DNA of 64,000 bases from Bradyrhizobium guangdongense (GTDB taxonomy: Bacteria > Pseudomonadota > Alphaproteobacteria > Rhizobiales > Xanthobacteraceae), in the NCBI RefSeq assembly GCF_004114975.1, contig NZ_CP030051.1, forward strand, positions 4,464,001-4,528,000. The letters are read 5' to 3'. Below the pieces are notes generated by a model. It saw nothing but the letters and a program-made list of their open reading frames with translations, was not told the origin of the DNA and made no database searches. A program made the position numbers and the translations under genes. Positions 1 through 8,919 of the stretch are shown here, in pieces; the stretch's first letter is position 1, and each line of letters starts with the position of its first letter.

Positions 1-46
1 AGCGGATCGGCGCTGCCGGTTCACATCGGTTATTTCGGCGTGCGGA

Positions 47-955
47 CTATTCGGCCGCCTCGATCTGCCGCCCGTCGAGCGCGCCAAGCGCTTCCAGCGC
101 CTTGCGAGTCGCCGCCTGCTGCGCAGGTGACGCCTCCGGCATCGGTGCGCGCGGATAGGTCATGGGCAGGCCCTGGAGCGTCTGCGCGTAACGCGTACAG
201 GCCGGCAGATTGTCGGCAATGATGGCGTTCCACAGCGTCAGCAGCTTCTTGTGCAATTCGAGCGCGCGCGGATGATCGCCTGCCTTCACCGCATCCCACA
301 GCGCCACGGAGGCGTGCGGCGCGGCGGTCAGGATCGCGGCGATCGAGCCATGGGCGCCCAGCGTGTAGGAGGGATACATCAGGGCATCGACCGCGCTGAA
401 GATCAGCTTGTCGGGCGCCATCATCATGAGATCCGCGAACAGCTTGAGATCGCCCGCGCTCTGCTTCACGCCGATGACCAGCGGTACTTCGGCCATGATC
501 CGCGTCAGCAACGCCGGCGACAAATACGACCACGGGACTACGTTGTAGATGATGATGGGCATGCCGGTCTCGTCGGCCATGGCGCGGAAATGCGCGACCA
601 TCGCATCGTCATCCGGCTTGAACAGGTAATGCACCGGCGTCACCTGGAGCGCTGCGACATTCATGTCGCGCACGAGCTTGCCGCGGCGGATCGCATCGCG
701 CGTGGAATCGACGATGATGCCGGCGATGACGGGAATGCGCCCCTTCACCGCCTCCACCGTCGCCGCCATCAGATCGCGATATTCCTCGTGGTCGAGCGTG
801 TGGCCCTCGCCGGTCGAGCCGCCGGCGGCAACGCCATGCGCGCCGGCGCCGATCATCCAGTCGACTTGCGGCGCTATGAGCCGATAGTCGATCTCGCCAT
901 CTTTCCGGAACGGGGTCGTCATCGGCGGGATCACGCCGGATGGTCGTGCCTTCAT
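47..955 (-). CDS. Dihydrodipicolinate synthase/N-acetylneuraminate lyase family aldolase
   Basis: A 302-residue class I aldolase of the DapA/NAL superfamily, a cytoplasmic TIM barrel that forms a Schiff base with a 2-oxo acid. The sequence shows GGSTGE at about 45-50, the catalytic Tyr137 in IIIYNV and the Schiff-base Lys164 in GVKQSAG. The start at 955 is preferred because GAGGG lies seven bases upstream; an in-frame ATG at 976 would add seven residues. The window has a second, more canonical dapA at about 47 kb, so this copy is unlikely to be the lysine-pathway enzyme and may act on another oxo acid. Substrate is unknown. The gene is convergent with nothing visible and its downstream neighbour lies outside the window. 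Confidence 0.85.
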   Translation of the reverse strand: MKARPSGVIPPMTTPFRKDGEIDYRLIAPQVDWMIGAGAHGVAAGGSTGEGHTLDHEEYRDLMAATVEAVKGRIPVIAGIIVDSTRDAIRRGKLVRDMNVAALQVTPVHYLFKPDDDAMVAHFRAMADETGMPIIIYNVVPWSYLSPALLTRIMAEVPLVIGVKQSAGDLKLFADLMMMAPDKLIFSAVDALMYPSYTLGAHGSIAAILTAAPHASVALWDAVKAGDHPRALELHKKLLTLWNAIIADNLPACTRYAQTLQGLPMTYPRAPMPEASPAQQAATRKALEALGALDGRQIEAAE

Positions 956-1278
956 CGTCTGCCCTCGCGTTTCCATTGTCGTGTCACGGTCCCGCTCTTT
1001 TGACGGGTATTCCGCACGCCGCAAAGCCTATCGGCTCGGCCGTTGCTGTGAAGGGCGGCTGACGCGGCACTGCCCCCACAATCGCTCATCTCTGCTCTCT
1101 TCTCTGCGGGTTCCCCGTAGTTCCCCGGCTTCGGTTTACGGGCAATTTTTTTACAATCCGAATCGTCAAATGGGGACGCTGGGGCGAGCAGGCCCAGCCA
1201 GCGTGTCGTATCAGGCACAGGCTGTGGCACTCGGCTTGCATCCCCCTCGTGGTCGAAACTACCAATGAGGTGACTGGA

Positions 1279-1518
1279 ATGTTCATAACCGTCGTTGCCG
1301 TGCTCTGCCGGCTTGGCGCTGCTGCCTCGGGCAGCTGTGTCGAGGAAATCGTGACCGACAGCAACATGACGCCCGATATGTCGATGATGGCGTGCGCGGT
1401 CGGTGCCCAGGCCCCGCTTGCAAAGTGGATGGGCGAGCACCCGATCTATCACGCCAACTGGCGCCTCGAGCGCTTCAAATGCGTGCCGGGTCATTACGAG
1501 ATCAAGGGCCATGCCTAG
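1279..1518 (+). CDS. Small conserved hypothetical protein (79 aa)
   Basis: A 79-residue protein that I do not recognise by family. The N-terminus (MFITVVAVLCRLGAAASG) is hydrophobic and may be a signal peptide or a single membrane segment; the rest carries Cys residues around positions 20, 39 and 69 and ends in a hydrophilic tail rich in His, Trp and Lys. A strong Shine-Dalgarno, GAGGTG, sits about seven bases before the ATG at 1279, which decides this start over an upstream GTG-type start at 1249. It stands alone between a minus-strand aldolase and a minus-strand hydrolase. An exported small protein is an inference only. Confidence 0.6.
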   Translation: MFITVVAVLCRLGAAASGSCVEEIVTDSNMTPDMSMMACAVGAQAPLAKWMGEHPIYHANWRLERFKCVPGHYEIKGHA

Positions 1519-1656
1519 GACCCCGCAAAACTACTGATACCGAGGAAACGCCCGGGGGCCGCTCTTGCCCTTCCGTGCGACACGATCAGCACCAAAGTCT
1601 GCCTGCGCCAACGTCTCGCCCGTGGCGCCCATTGTGATTTCAGTCACGTTCTCTGT

Positions 1657-2631
1657 TCAAGCCACCGCCCGCAAAATCATCGCACGCGCGCGCCGGCCCT
1701 CCGGCGTCGGCATCATCGCGTAATTGTGCGGCTGATCCCGCCACAGATGCAGCTCGACCGGCACGCCTGCCGCCCGCGCGCGCACGGCGAGATCGGCGCT
1801 GTCAGGGTAAAACAGATCGCGCGTGCCGGAGAAGATCGTCATCGGCGCAAGCGAACGAAAGGCACCGTTGAGCGGGCTGACGAAGGGATGGCCGACATCA
1901 AGCTCGCCGGCATAGAGCCTTCCCGCTTCGACAATCCCGGGAATGTCCTGGATCGGATCGCGCGCTGCAAGATCCGCTTGCTCAGGGCGGCTCACAGACG
2001 CGTCAACCCCGGGCGAAATCAATACCAGCCTGCTCGGCTGCCGATGGCCGTGATCGCGCAGCCATTGGCACGCAGCAAGCGCGAGACCCGCGCCGGCCGA
2101 GTTGCCGACCACCGTGACCTTTGCAGACCCTGCGTCCTCCAGCAGCATGCGCAACAGCTCAGCCGTCTTTGGCACGACCTCTTTGGCGGTGGCGCGCGGC
2201 GCAAGCGGATAGATCGGCACGACGCAGACGATTCCGGCCTTGCGCGTCATCTGGCCGACAAAGCGCCAATGCGCCGGCGCGATCTCGTTGATGTAGCCGC
2301 CGCCATGCAGGAACATGACGTGGTTGCAGCCCTCATGCCCCGAGGACGGCGCGGTGTAATAGACCGGCCAACCACCCATCTTGGTCAGGATCGCCTCGAC
2401 GCCGCGGCCGAGCCCCACCGGCTCGAACGAGGCCGGCTGCAAGGCAAGCCTCTGCACATGAGCCTGCACGGCCTCGGCCGACCCAAGCTGCTGCTTGTAG
2501 GGAAGCAACCGGAGCAGCAGGTTGAAGACTTGGCTCTGCAAGCTCGGCGCAGGATCGTGCCGGGCCGGTGGACCGAAGATGCAGCTGCCCGGGCAAAACT
2601 GCAGGGCCGACACGATCCTGGCAACGCTCAT
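1657..2631 (-). CDS. HSL-family alpha/beta hydrolase (esterase/lipase)
   Basis: A 324-residue serine hydrolase of the hormone-sensitive lipase group. Visible motifs are the oxyanion-hole HGGG at about 109-112, the nucleophile elbow GNSAG with Ser178, an Asp near 272 (SGTRDLF) and His302 (QPHNY), together a complete triad. It likely cleaves short acyl esters in the cytoplasm. The ATG at 2631 gives a protein of family length; a GTG at 2718 would extend it by 29 residues but would place the start inside the palindrome shared with the divergent TetR gene, so I rejected it. The TetR neighbour probably controls this gene. The natural substrate cannot be read from the sequence. Confidence 0.85.
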   Translation of the reverse strand: MSVARIVSALQFCPGSCIFGPPARHDPAPSLQSQVFNLLLRLLPYKQQLGSAEAVQAHVQRLALQPASFEPVGLGRGVEAILTKMGGWPVYYTAPSSGHEGCNHVMFLHGGGYINEIAPAHWRFVGQMTRKAGIVCVVPIYPLAPRATAKEVVPKTAELLRMLLEDAGSAKVTVVGNSAGAGLALAACQWLRDHGHRQPSRLVLISPGVDASVSRPEQADLAARDPIQDIPGIVEAGRLYAGELDVGHPFVSPLNGAFRSLAPMTIFSGTRDLFYPDSADLAVRARAAGVPVELHLWRDQPHNYAMMPTPEGRRARAMILRAVA

Positions 2632-2675
2632 GGCCACATCCCCATCCGGCTCCTTGGACACGGCGACAAAGAGGC

Positions 2676-2706
2676 TTGCCGATCCGTCGCCACTTGCCAA
2701 TATAAT
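2676..2706 (+). promoter_or_regulatory. Candidate promoter for the TetR gene
   Basis: TTGCCG at 2676-2681 and a perfect TATAAT at 2701-2706 are 19 bases apart, somewhat wide for a housekeeping sigma-70 promoter. It ends directly at the left arm of the palindrome described next, so the regulator would likely repress its own transcription. It lies inside the 5' part of the region upstream of the hydrolase on the other strand. Confidence 0.4.
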
Positions 2707-2738
2707 GCGAGCATTCACTCGCTTTTCCTACTCGCATT
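2704..2738. promoter_or_regulatory. Palindromic candidate TetR operator
   Basis: AATGCGAG at 2704-2711 and its exact reverse complement CTCGCATT at 2731-2738 form a perfect 8-base inverted repeat, and a second inverted pair, GCGAG at 2707-2711 with CTCGC at 2718-2722, lies inside it. The three GCGAG-type half sites fall between the divergent hydrolase and TetR genes, the usual place for an operator of a TetR regulator acting on itself and its neighbour. Binding is inferred from position and symmetry. Confidence 0.5.
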
Positions 2739-2751
2739 AGATCACAAGGCC

Positions 2752-3372
2752 GTGGCCAGCAAACCGCCTACAACACCTCGGAAAAATGCCTCGCAGGAAC
2801 GATCCCGCGCCACGGTCGACGCGCTGATCGAGGCGACTGCTCGCATTCTGGTCCGGGAGGGTTTTGAAAAGACGAGCACCAACCGCATCGCCGAGGTCGC
2901 CGGCGTCAGCGTCGGCTCGCTCTATCAATATTTTCCGGGCAAGGAGGCGCTCGTCGCCGCCGTGATCCACCGCCACCAGGAGGAGATCATGGCCATCGTC
3001 CGCACCACACTCCGCGAAATCGCGGACATGCCGATCGAGAAAGCCGTGCGCCGCCTCGTCAGCGTCGCGATCGAAACCCACCGCATCAACCCGAAACTGC
3101 AGCGCGTCCTCGCCGAGCAGATCCCCCGCGCCGGAAAGCTCGACAGCGAAGCCTTCATCCGCGAGGTCCACAGCCTGGTGCGCGCCTATTTCGAGAAGCA
3201 TTGCAAGGAACTGCGCAAGATCGATCTCGACATCGCAACCTTCATCTGCGTCAGCACAATCGAAGCCGTGGCGCACAATGTGGTGCTGAACCAGGCAGAG
3301 GTGTTGCCGGAGAAGATGGTGAAGGTGCTGGTGGAGGAGACGACGAGGATGGTGGTGGGGTATTTGAGGTAG
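2752..3372 (+). CDS. TetR/AcrR family transcriptional regulator
   Basis: A 206-residue one-component repressor. The N-terminal helix-turn-helix spans about residues 18-65, with the family pattern ALIEATARIL, then TSTNRIAEVAGVSVGSLYQYFPGKEAL. The C-terminal half is a helical ligand/dimer domain of the TetR_C type with no recognisable ligand signature. The start is a GTG at 2752 (Val-Ala-Ser-Lys), chosen because the reading frame upstream of it runs antisense through the hydrolase gene and no ATG lies near the HTH. Divergent from the HSL-type esterase, which is its most likely target; the inducer is unknown. Confidence 0.85.
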   Translation: MASKPPTTPRKNASQERSRATVDALIEATARILVREGFEKTSTNRIAEVAGVSVGSLYQYFPGKEALVAAVIHRHQEEIMAIVRTTLREIADMPIEKAVRRLVSVAIETHRINPKLQRVLAEQIPRAGKLDSEAFIREVHSLVRAYFEKHCKELRKIDLDIATFICVSTIEAVAHNVVLNQAEVLPEKMVKVLVEETTRMVVGYLR

Positions 3373-3470
3373 CTGGCGATGGACCCTCGCCCTGACCGCC
3401 ACGCATGCGGCACTGGCTGACGCGGGCTCCGCACTGACCGTCAATCCACCCGACAAATGATCTGAAAAAA

Positions 3471-3548
3471 TGGTCGGAGCGAGAGGATTTGAACCTCCGA
3501 CCCCTAGTCTCCCAGACTAGTGCGCTAACCGGGCTGCGCCACGCTCCG
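3471..3548 (-). tRNA. tRNA-Pro (GGG anticodon)
   Basis: On the minus strand a cloverleaf folds from 3548 to 3471: acceptor CGGAGCG pairs with CGCTCCG, followed by discriminator A and an encoded CCA at 3473-3471. The anticodon arm is CTAGT-CTGGGAG-ACTAG, so the anticodon is GGG (proline). The T arm shows GGTTCAAATCC. It lies downstream of the merR gene on the same strand and about 100 bases from the convergent TetR gene. Confidence 0.95.
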
Positions 3549-3674
3549 AACGTCGTTCCATTAGCTAGGATCGGCGCGATGCGCAAGGCGAGCCGCACCA
3601 TTTTGATGGCCCTCGAGACCGGCTCGGAGCCGATCGTCATCGGAACCACCGGCAGAGCCGGGCCGAATGCAGCC

Positions 3675-4253
3675 CTACCCGTCCTTCAGCGCTTGATCCA
3701 GCATCTCCTTGCAGGCGACGAGGTCGGCGAGCACCCGTCCGAGCCGTTCCCGATCCAGCGCGCTGGGGCCGGCGGGCGCGGCGGCAGCGCCGCCCTTGCG
3801 GAAGGTGGTGAGGATCTCCTCGTCGTCGACCTCCGTGAAGCGGAAGTCGATGCCTTCCTCTTCGTCGCCCTGGTAGTCGTCATCGTCGGTGTCAGTGACG
3901 CCCTTGATGGGGGCTTCGTCCTCAGGCTCCATCAGGCTGGCGCCGATGGCGTCCTCGATCGCCCCGAACGAGGCCGCAGCCGCGCCGTCGGCCAGGCCCT
4001 GCACCGATTTGACGCCGTGCTCCTTCAGGATCCGCTGCACCCCGCGGATGGTATAGCCCTCCCCGTAGAGCAGCCTGCGGATGCCCTTGAGCAGGTCGAC
4101 GTCGTCGGGGCGGTAATAGCGACGGCCGCCGCTGCGCTTCATCGGCTTGATCTGCGAGAAGCGGGTCTCCCAGAACCGCAGCACGTGCTGCGGAATGTCG
4201 AGCTCCTGCGCTACTTCGCTGATGGTTCGGAACGCGTCCGGCGCCTTGTCCAA
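3675..4253 (-). CDS. MerR family transcriptional regulator
   Basis: A 192-residue regulator whose N-terminal winged helix (about 8-77) is plainly MerR-like: [20 protein letters not shown] followed by [14 protein letters not shown]. The C-terminal 110 residues are acidic and low complexity, with runs such as [14 protein letters not shown], and lack the cysteines of metal-sensing MerR proteins, so an ordinary metal sensor is unlikely. It lies 24 bases behind ihfA on the same strand and ahead of tRNA-Pro, an arrangement long conserved in Rhizobiales. The signal it senses is unknown. Confidence 0.88.
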   Translation of the reverse strand: MDKAPDAFRTISEVAQELDIPQHVLRFWETRFSQIKPMKRSGGRRYYRPDDVDLLKGIRRLLYGEGYTIRGVQRILKEHGVKSVQGLADGAAAASFGAIEDAIGASLMEPEDEAPIKGVTDTDDDDYQGDEEEGIDFRFTEVDDEEILTTFRKGGAAAAPAGPSALDRERLGRVLADLVACKEMLDQALKDG

Positions 4254-4277
4254 ATGCCAATCCTTTCCGGAGGGCTG

Positions 4278-4619
4278 TTAGGCCTCTTGAGGAGCCTTGG
4301 TGGCGTCACCATTGGTGCGGTGCTGCGCGTTGATCCGCTGCTTCAGGATCGCCGAGGGCTTGAACACCATCACCCGCCGCGGCGAGATCGGCACCTCGGT
4401 GCCAGTCTTCGGGTTGCGGCCGATGCGCTGGCCCTTCTTGCGGACCATGAAGGACCCGAACGAGGACAGCTTCACCGTCTCGCCCTTCTCAAGGCAGTCG
4501 GTGATCTCCTTCAGCACGAGTTCCACGAAGGCGGACGATTCCGTGCGCGACAGGCCCACCTTTTGGTAGACGGCTTCGCACAGATCAACTCGCGTTACGG
4601 TTTTGCTGGTCTCGGTCAT
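4278..4619 (-). CDS. ihfA: Integration host factor subunit alpha
   Basis: A 113-residue DNA-bending protein of the HU/IHF fold, working as a heterodimer with IHF-beta to bend DNA at promoters, replication origins and recombination sites. The beta-arm motif GRNPKTG, with the intercalating proline, is at about 64-70, and the family signature [11 protein letters not shown] precedes it. ATG at 4619 (MTETSKT) is chosen over an upstream start at 4646 because it matches IHF-alpha length. The C-terminal tail after about residue 100 is longer than in enteric IHF, as usual in Rhizobiales. It sits between fabH and merR in one minus-strand run. Confidence 0.93.
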   Translation of the reverse strand: MTETSKTVTRVDLCEAVYQKVGLSRTESSAFVELVLKEITDCLEKGETVKLSSFGSFMVRKKGQRIGRNPKTGTEVPISPRRVMVFKPSAILKQRINAQHRTNGDATKAPQEA

Positions 4620-4753
4620 CGCCCTGCCCCACATCACGGCGAACAATTGTTGTCTGAAATTATGAGCTTACGATACGGCGGTCAACAGCGCTCATCAATG
4701 CAGACGCATCGATAATCCGAGCTAATTCCGGCAAAATTTTATCTGATGTGGCT

Positions 4754-5734
4754 TTACCACCGCACCAGCGCGGAGCCCCAGGTGAAGCCGCCGCCCATGG
4801 CTTCCAGCAGAACCATGTCGCCGCGCTTGATGCGGCCGTCCTTGCGCGCCACGGCCAGCGCCAGCGGGATCGAGGCGGCCGAGGTGTTGCCATGACGGTC
4901 GACCGTCAGCACCACCTTCTCCGGCGCGATATGGAGCTTGTGGGCGGATGCGTCGATGATTCGCTTGTTGGCTTGGTGCGGCACGAACCAGTCGATGCTG
5001 TCGGCATTGAGGCCGGTCGCCTGGAAGGCATCGACGATCACGTCGGTGATCATGCCGACCGCATGCTTGAAGACCTCCCGGCCCTCCATGCGCAGATGGC
5101 CGACGGTCTGGGTCGAGGACGGCCCGCCATCGACGAACAGCTTTGCCTTGTGCCGGCCGTCGGAGCGCAGATGCGTGGTGACGACGCCGCGGTCGGTCGC
5201 GGCATTGCCCGGCTGCTCCTGCGCCTCCAGCACGACCGCGCCCGCGCCGTCGCCGAACAGCACGCAGGTGCCGCGGTCGTTCCAGTCGAGGATGCGCGAG
5301 AAGGTCTCGGCCCCGATCACCAGCGCGCGCTTGTAGGCGCCGGTGCGCAGGAAATTGTCGGCGGTTGCGAGCGCGAACACGAAGCCGGAGCACACCGCCT
5401 GGAGATCGAACGCCGCGCCGTGATTGATGCCGAGCGCATTCTGCACGGCGACTGCGGTCGCTGGAAAGGTGTTGTCCGGCGTCGAGGTCGCCAGCACGAT
5501 CAGTTCGATCGACTGCGCGTCCACGCCGGCGTCCGAGAGCGCGGCCTGCGCCGCCTTGATCGCCAGATGGGAGGTGAATTCGCCTTCGGAGGCAATGTGC
5601 CGTTCGCGAATGCCGGTTCGCTGCACGATCCACTCGTCGGACGTGTCGATACGCGCCGCCAATTGGGCGTTGGTCACCACCTGCTCCGGCAGGTAAGAGC
5701 CGCAGCCGAGCACGACCGAACGAATTTGAGTCAC
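4754..5734 (-). CDS. fabH: 3-oxoacyl-ACP synthase III
   Basis: A 326-residue condensing enzyme that starts fatty acid synthesis by joining acetyl-CoA with malonyl-ACP. The full Cys-His-Asn triad is visible: Cys115 in QAVCSGF, His253 in VPHQAN, Asn283 in HGNTSAAS. Length is normal for FabH. Its start overlaps the plsX stop by four bases (5731-5734), so the two are translationally coupled. This places chain initiation and acyl-phosphate supply for phospholipids in one transcript, followed by ihfA after a gap of about 130 bases. Confidence 0.96.
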   Translation of the reverse strand: MTQIRSVVLGCGSYLPEQVVTNAQLAARIDTSDEWIVQRTGIRERHIASEGEFTSHLAIKAAQAALSDAGVDAQSIELIVLATSTPDNTFPATAVAVQNALGINHGAAFDLQAVCSGFVFALATADNFLRTGAYKRALVIGAETFSRILDWNDRGTCVLFGDGAGAVVLEAQEQPGNAATDRGVVTTHLRSDGRHKAKLFVDGGPSSTQTVGHLRMEGREVFKHAVGMITDVIVDAFQATGLNADSIDWFVPHQANKRIIDASAHKLHIAPEKVVLTVDRHGNTSAASIPLALAVARKDGRIKRGDMVLLEAMGGGFTWGSALVRW

Positions 5735-6792
5735 GAAACAGCCTCCTGCGCGGATTGCACGGAATTGAGTGCACCACCCTCGCGGTTGAGCATCTGATTG
5801 ATCTTGTTCAGGAGATCGTAGTGAGCCATCTCATAGCCAACATCGATCGCATAGGCAAAGCCTTCGGCGTTGATTCCGCCGTGGCTTTTGACGACAAGCC
5901 CGTTAAGTCCCAGCAACACGCCGCCGTTCGACTTGTTCGGATCCATCTTGTCACGGAGGGCCTGGAAGGCCTTGCGGGCAAAGACATAACCGACCTTGGA
6001 CAGCCAGCTGCGCTGGATTTCGTTGCGGAGTAAGTCCGCCATCTGACGCGCGGTTCCTTCGGCAGCCTTGAGCGCGATGTTGCCGCTATACCCTTCGGTC
6101 ACGATCACATCGGCCACGCCCTTGCCGATGCCGTCGCCCTCGACGAAGCCGATATATTCGAGTTCGGGCAGGTTCATCGCGCGCAGGATTTCGCCGGCCT
6201 CGCGGATCTCCTCATGTCCCTTGATTTCCTCGGTACCGATGTTGAGCAGGCCGACGGTGGGGCGTTTCTTGTCGAACACCACGCTCATCATGGCCGCGCC
6301 CATGATCGCAAGCGCAACCAGATGGCGCGCATCGCCGCCGATGGTGGCGCCGAGATCGAGCACGACGGACTCGCCGCGCCGGGTCGGCCAGATCGCGCTG
6401 ATGGCCGGACGGTCAATGCCCGGCAGCGTGCGTAGATGGAACCGGGCCATCGCCATCAGCGCGCCGGTATTGCCGGCGGAGACCGCGACGTCGGCCTCGC
6501 CCTTTTTCACAGCGTCGATGGCAAGCCACATCGAGGACGTCTTGCGGCCGCGCCGCAGGGCCTGACTCGGCTTGTCCGAGCCGCTGACGGCGACGTCGGT
6601 ATGGATGATCTTCGCAGCGGCCTTGAGCTCGGGGTGCCGGTCGAGCTCGGGCTCGATCTTGGCGCGGTCCCCGACCAGCAGGAATTCGGTATCGCGGTGC
6701 CTCCGAAGCGAGATGGCGGCGCCTGGAATGACCACGGCAGCACCGTCATCGCCCCCCATGGCGTCCAGCGCGATGCGAACCTTGCTTGGCAT
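5731..6792 (-). CDS. plsX: Phosphate acyltransferase PlsX
   Basis: A 353-residue peripheral-membrane enzyme that converts acyl-ACP to acyl-phosphate, the donor used by PlsY for phosphatidic acid. It opens with the family hallmark [11 protein letters not shown] and contains the conserved [11 protein letters not shown] and [10 protein letters not shown] stretches. The ATG at 6792 (MPSKVRI) is chosen; the reading frame stays open upstream but has no PlsX-like sequence there. It is followed by fabH with a four-base stop/start overlap. Upstream is a 298-base gap containing an AT-rich possible promoter. Confidence 0.96.
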   Translation of the reverse strand: MPSKVRIALDAMGGDDGAAVVIPGAAISLRRHRDTEFLLVGDRAKIEPELDRHPELKAAAKIIHTDVAVSGSDKPSQALRRGRKTSSMWLAIDAVKKGEADVAVSAGNTGALMAMARFHLRTLPGIDRPAISAIWPTRRGESVVLDLGATIGGDARHLVALAIMGAAMMSVVFDKKRPTVGLLNIGTEEIKGHEEIREAGEILRAMNLPELEYIGFVEGDGIGKGVADVIVTEGYSGNIALKAAEGTARQMADLLRNEIQRSWLSKVGYVFARKAFQALRDKMDPNKSNGGVLLGLNGLVVKSHGGINAEGFAYAIDVGYEMAHYDLLNKINQMLNREGGALNSVQSAQEAVS

Positions 6793-6999
6793 AGAAGTCC
6801 CGGAAACCTGGTCTGGTGCGGTCTTGAATGAGCGGGCCGCAAAAAATGGGTACGCCACGGACATGGCGACCGGCCAAGCGCCACGCCGCACCCGGACCGG
6901 GGCGGACAATAGCGTTTTGTTATCCCGAAACAACCTCTTGCCCCCAGCCTTTTGGACTAAGGGCGATCCCGCGGCAGGCCGCCAAAACTCGCAATAACT

Positions 7000-7030
7000 A
7001 TTATATATCAAGAAGATAATAAAATATCTG
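7000..7030 (-). promoter_or_regulatory. AT-rich candidate promoter upstream of plsX
   Basis: Within a high-GC region, the stretch around 6995-7032 is almost entirely A/T. On the minus strand it reads as a perfect TATAAT at 7005-7000 with a weak GATATT 17 bases upstream. It would start a transcript about 200 bases before plsX. Just behind it (7036-7081) CCCCGTAA and TTACGGGG form an 8-base inverted repeat with a long loop, possibly the end of the upstream yceD transcript. Confidence 0.35.
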
Positions 7031-7090
7031 AAACCAGCCCCGTAAACACTTCGCCTCCCCTGGCAAAGCGGTCTTACGGGGAATGCCCAG

Positions 7091-7672
7091 CTATTTGCCC
7101 TTCTTCTTACCCTGCTTGTTGTCCTGAAGCGCCTTCAGCGCTGCGAACGGATGGTCCTCGGGGTCGGGCGCGATGACTTCGGCTTCGAACACGGCGCCAG
7201 GCTTGCGAGGATACGGATCGATCGCGAGGAACAGCGCATCGGTCGCGATCCGCCCGAGATCGATGATCCCGTTGACGATGGCCTCCGGGGGATCGGCGAC
7301 CTCCGGCGGGTCCTCGCCGTCCTGGCCTTGCTCGATCAGGTCCTCCAGCCGCCGCGTTTCGGCCTCGGGCGCAAAGGTCAGGTCGACCTCCTCGTCGATC
7401 TCGCTCTCGATCGGATCGAGCGTGACGACGCAGATCTGGCCGACCCTAGCCCGGACGCGGCCGGTGACCTGGACCCGGCCACCGCTCTTCGGCACGACGT
7501 CGAAGTCGGCATGGGCCGACAGGATGTCGCGTAGGCCCGCGAGATCGGCCATGGCCTGGCGCTCGGCCCCCGATGCTTCAAGCGCGCGGTGCAGGCCGGT
7601 ATCGGGAATCTGCGCTACCGCCACGGGCGAGCGCCAGGGATCGGGTTGGGATCCGGTCATCGGTCGATTCAT
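7091..7672 (-). CDS. YceD/DUF177 family protein
   Basis: A 193-residue member of the DUF177 family (YceD, linked in E. coli and plants to 23S rRNA accumulation). The conserved core is [24 protein letters not shown] at about 84-107 and the [14 protein letters not shown] segment near 144-157; unlike plant DUF177 proteins I see no zinc-binding cysteines. The C-terminus ends in a basic NKQGKKKGK tail. Its start overlaps the stop of the bc1 chaperone-like gene by four bases (7669-7672). Placement upstream of plsX-fabH is the same as in many proteobacteria, where rpmF often sits between them; rpmF is absent here. Confidence 0.8.
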   Translation of the reverse strand: MNRPMTGSQPDPWRSPVAVAQIPDTGLHRALEASGAERQAMADLAGLRDILSAHADFDVVPKSGGRVQVTGRVRARVGQICVVTLDPIESEIDEEVDLTFAPEAETRRLEDLIEQGQDGEDPPEVADPPEAIVNGIIDLGRIATDALFLAIDPYPRKPGAVFEAEVIAPDPEDHPFAALKALQDNKQGKKKGK

Positions 7673-8220
7673 GACGTCTCGCCCTCCCGAAGCTGTGCGG
7701 GAAATTTGAAGGATCCGAGCAGCAGCGCCGGATCGCCGGTCCGGTCGAGATCCGCATTCGCGGCCTCTGCATAGACGGCCAGCCGCTGTGCGTGATCCAT
7801 CCCTGCCCCATTCAAGATATTCTTGCAGATCGCCTGCGCCAGCGCCTCAGTGCCTTTATCGATGGCCTGGTCGTAGGCCTGGACGCGGCCGTAAAAGGCC
7901 TCGCCGAACGCCCGCATCCGTTTCGGGACTGTCTGGTCGCCCACGCCCATCTCGCGCAGATTGTCGTCCATGTCCTCGCAGAAGCGGTCGAACAGCGCTT
8001 GCGACAGCCCAGCCCCGCCTTGAACCGTCCGCAGCCGCCGCAGCAACAGCCAGAGGTGCAGGAGCAACAGATCGAAACGCCCATTAACCGTATCCGGTAC
8101 GCCCAACTCCCGGTAAAATATGGGTTCTCGCGCCTGCGTCACGATCATGCCATAGATGGCCTCAATGGTGCCGGCCGGGGCTAGCCGGGGTTTCCTGAAG
8201 TGATTGAACGGCCAAAGCAT
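7669..8220 (-). CDS. Ubiquinol-cytochrome c chaperone family protein
   Basis: A 183-residue protein of the CBP3/UQCC1-type family, the bacterial relatives of mitochondrial cytochrome bc1 assembly factors. Recognisable stretches are IYGMIVTQAREPIFYRELGVPDTVNGRFDLL read in two parts (about 25-55) and the ALFDRFCEDMDDNLREMGVGD region near 91-112. It probably helps cytochrome b synthesis or insertion at the inner membrane. The four-base overlap with yceD shows translational coupling, so bc1 assembly and a ribosome-related protein share an operon. It is divergent from bamE with about 100 bases between. Confidence 0.82.
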   Translation of the reverse strand: MLWPFNHFRKPRLAPAGTIEAIYGMIVTQAREPIFYRELGVPDTVNGRFDLLLLHLWLLLRRLRTVQGGAGLSQALFDRFCEDMDDNLREMGVGDQTVPKRMRAFGEAFYGRVQAYDQAIDKGTEALAQAICKNILNGAGMDHAQRLAVYAEAANADLDRTGDPALLLGSFKFPAQLREGETS

Positions 8221-8318
8221 TGTGATTTCCGCAAGCGGGCGCGCGCGAGTTGCATTCAGAGCCTCCGCCCGGTACTTCAGCGCCTCGCGCGACGCAAGGG
8301 GACGGAATCAGTTCCGCT

Positions 8319-8804
8319 ATGACCATAACGAACCAGACCAGCCTGCGCGCAACTCGGCGGCGCGGCCTTCATGCGGCTTGGCGCGGCCTGCGCATGCTCG
8401 CGGCCGTGACCCTGGTCGGTGCTGCCCTTGCAGGCTGCGCCGGCGAGCAGTTCCAGAAGGGCTACATCCTGCCGCCCGGCGCGCTGGAGCAGATTCCGAT
8501 CGGCGCGAGCCAGGATCAGGTGCTGATCGTGATGGGCACGCCCTCCACCGTCGCGACGCTGGACGGCGAGGTGTTCTATTACATTTCGCAGCGCTCCGAG
8601 CGCATGGTTGCGTTTATGAATCAGAAGGTGGTCGACCAGCGCGTGATCGCGATCTATTTCGACAAGAACCGGCGTGTGCGCCGGCTTGCGAATTACGGCC
8701 TGCAGGACGGCAAGATCTTCGACTCCATCAGCCGCACCACGCCGACGTCGGGTCAGGAGATGAGCTACCTCGCGCCGCTGTTCAAGCTGCTCAGCTTTAA
8801 CTGA
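8319..8804 (+). CDS. bamE: Outer membrane protein assembly factor BamE (OmlA)
   Basis: A 161-residue lipoprotein of the BAM complex that helps insert beta-barrel proteins in the outer membrane. The signal peptide ends in the lipobox LAGC with Cys40. The mature part carries the SmpA/OmlA core: IPIGASQDQVLIVMGTPS, VFYYISQ and YFDKNRRV. The ATG at 8319 gives a signal peptide with a basic N-region (ATRRRG), and an upstream in-frame ATG at 8250 has no support. Divergently transcribed from the bc1 chaperone-like gene; adjacent Bug-family gene follows on the same strand. Confidence 0.9.
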   Translation: MTITNQTSLRATRRRGLHAAWRGLRMLAAVTLVGAALAGCAGEQFQKGYILPPGALEQIPIGASQDQVLIVMGTPSTVATLDGEVFYYISQRSERMVAFMNQKVVDQRVIAIYFDKNRRVRRLANYGLQDGKIFDSISRTTPTSGQEMSYLAPLFKLLSFN

Positions 8805-8919
8805 GTCTTCAGCCTGCGGCGTCGCGCCGCTCTTTGCGCAACACGTGCGGGCGTGTGCGACTTGCCGTTGCACGCTCGGTTCCCTACGCTCTCTGCAAAA
8901 CAAAGCCGGGAGTGGATTC

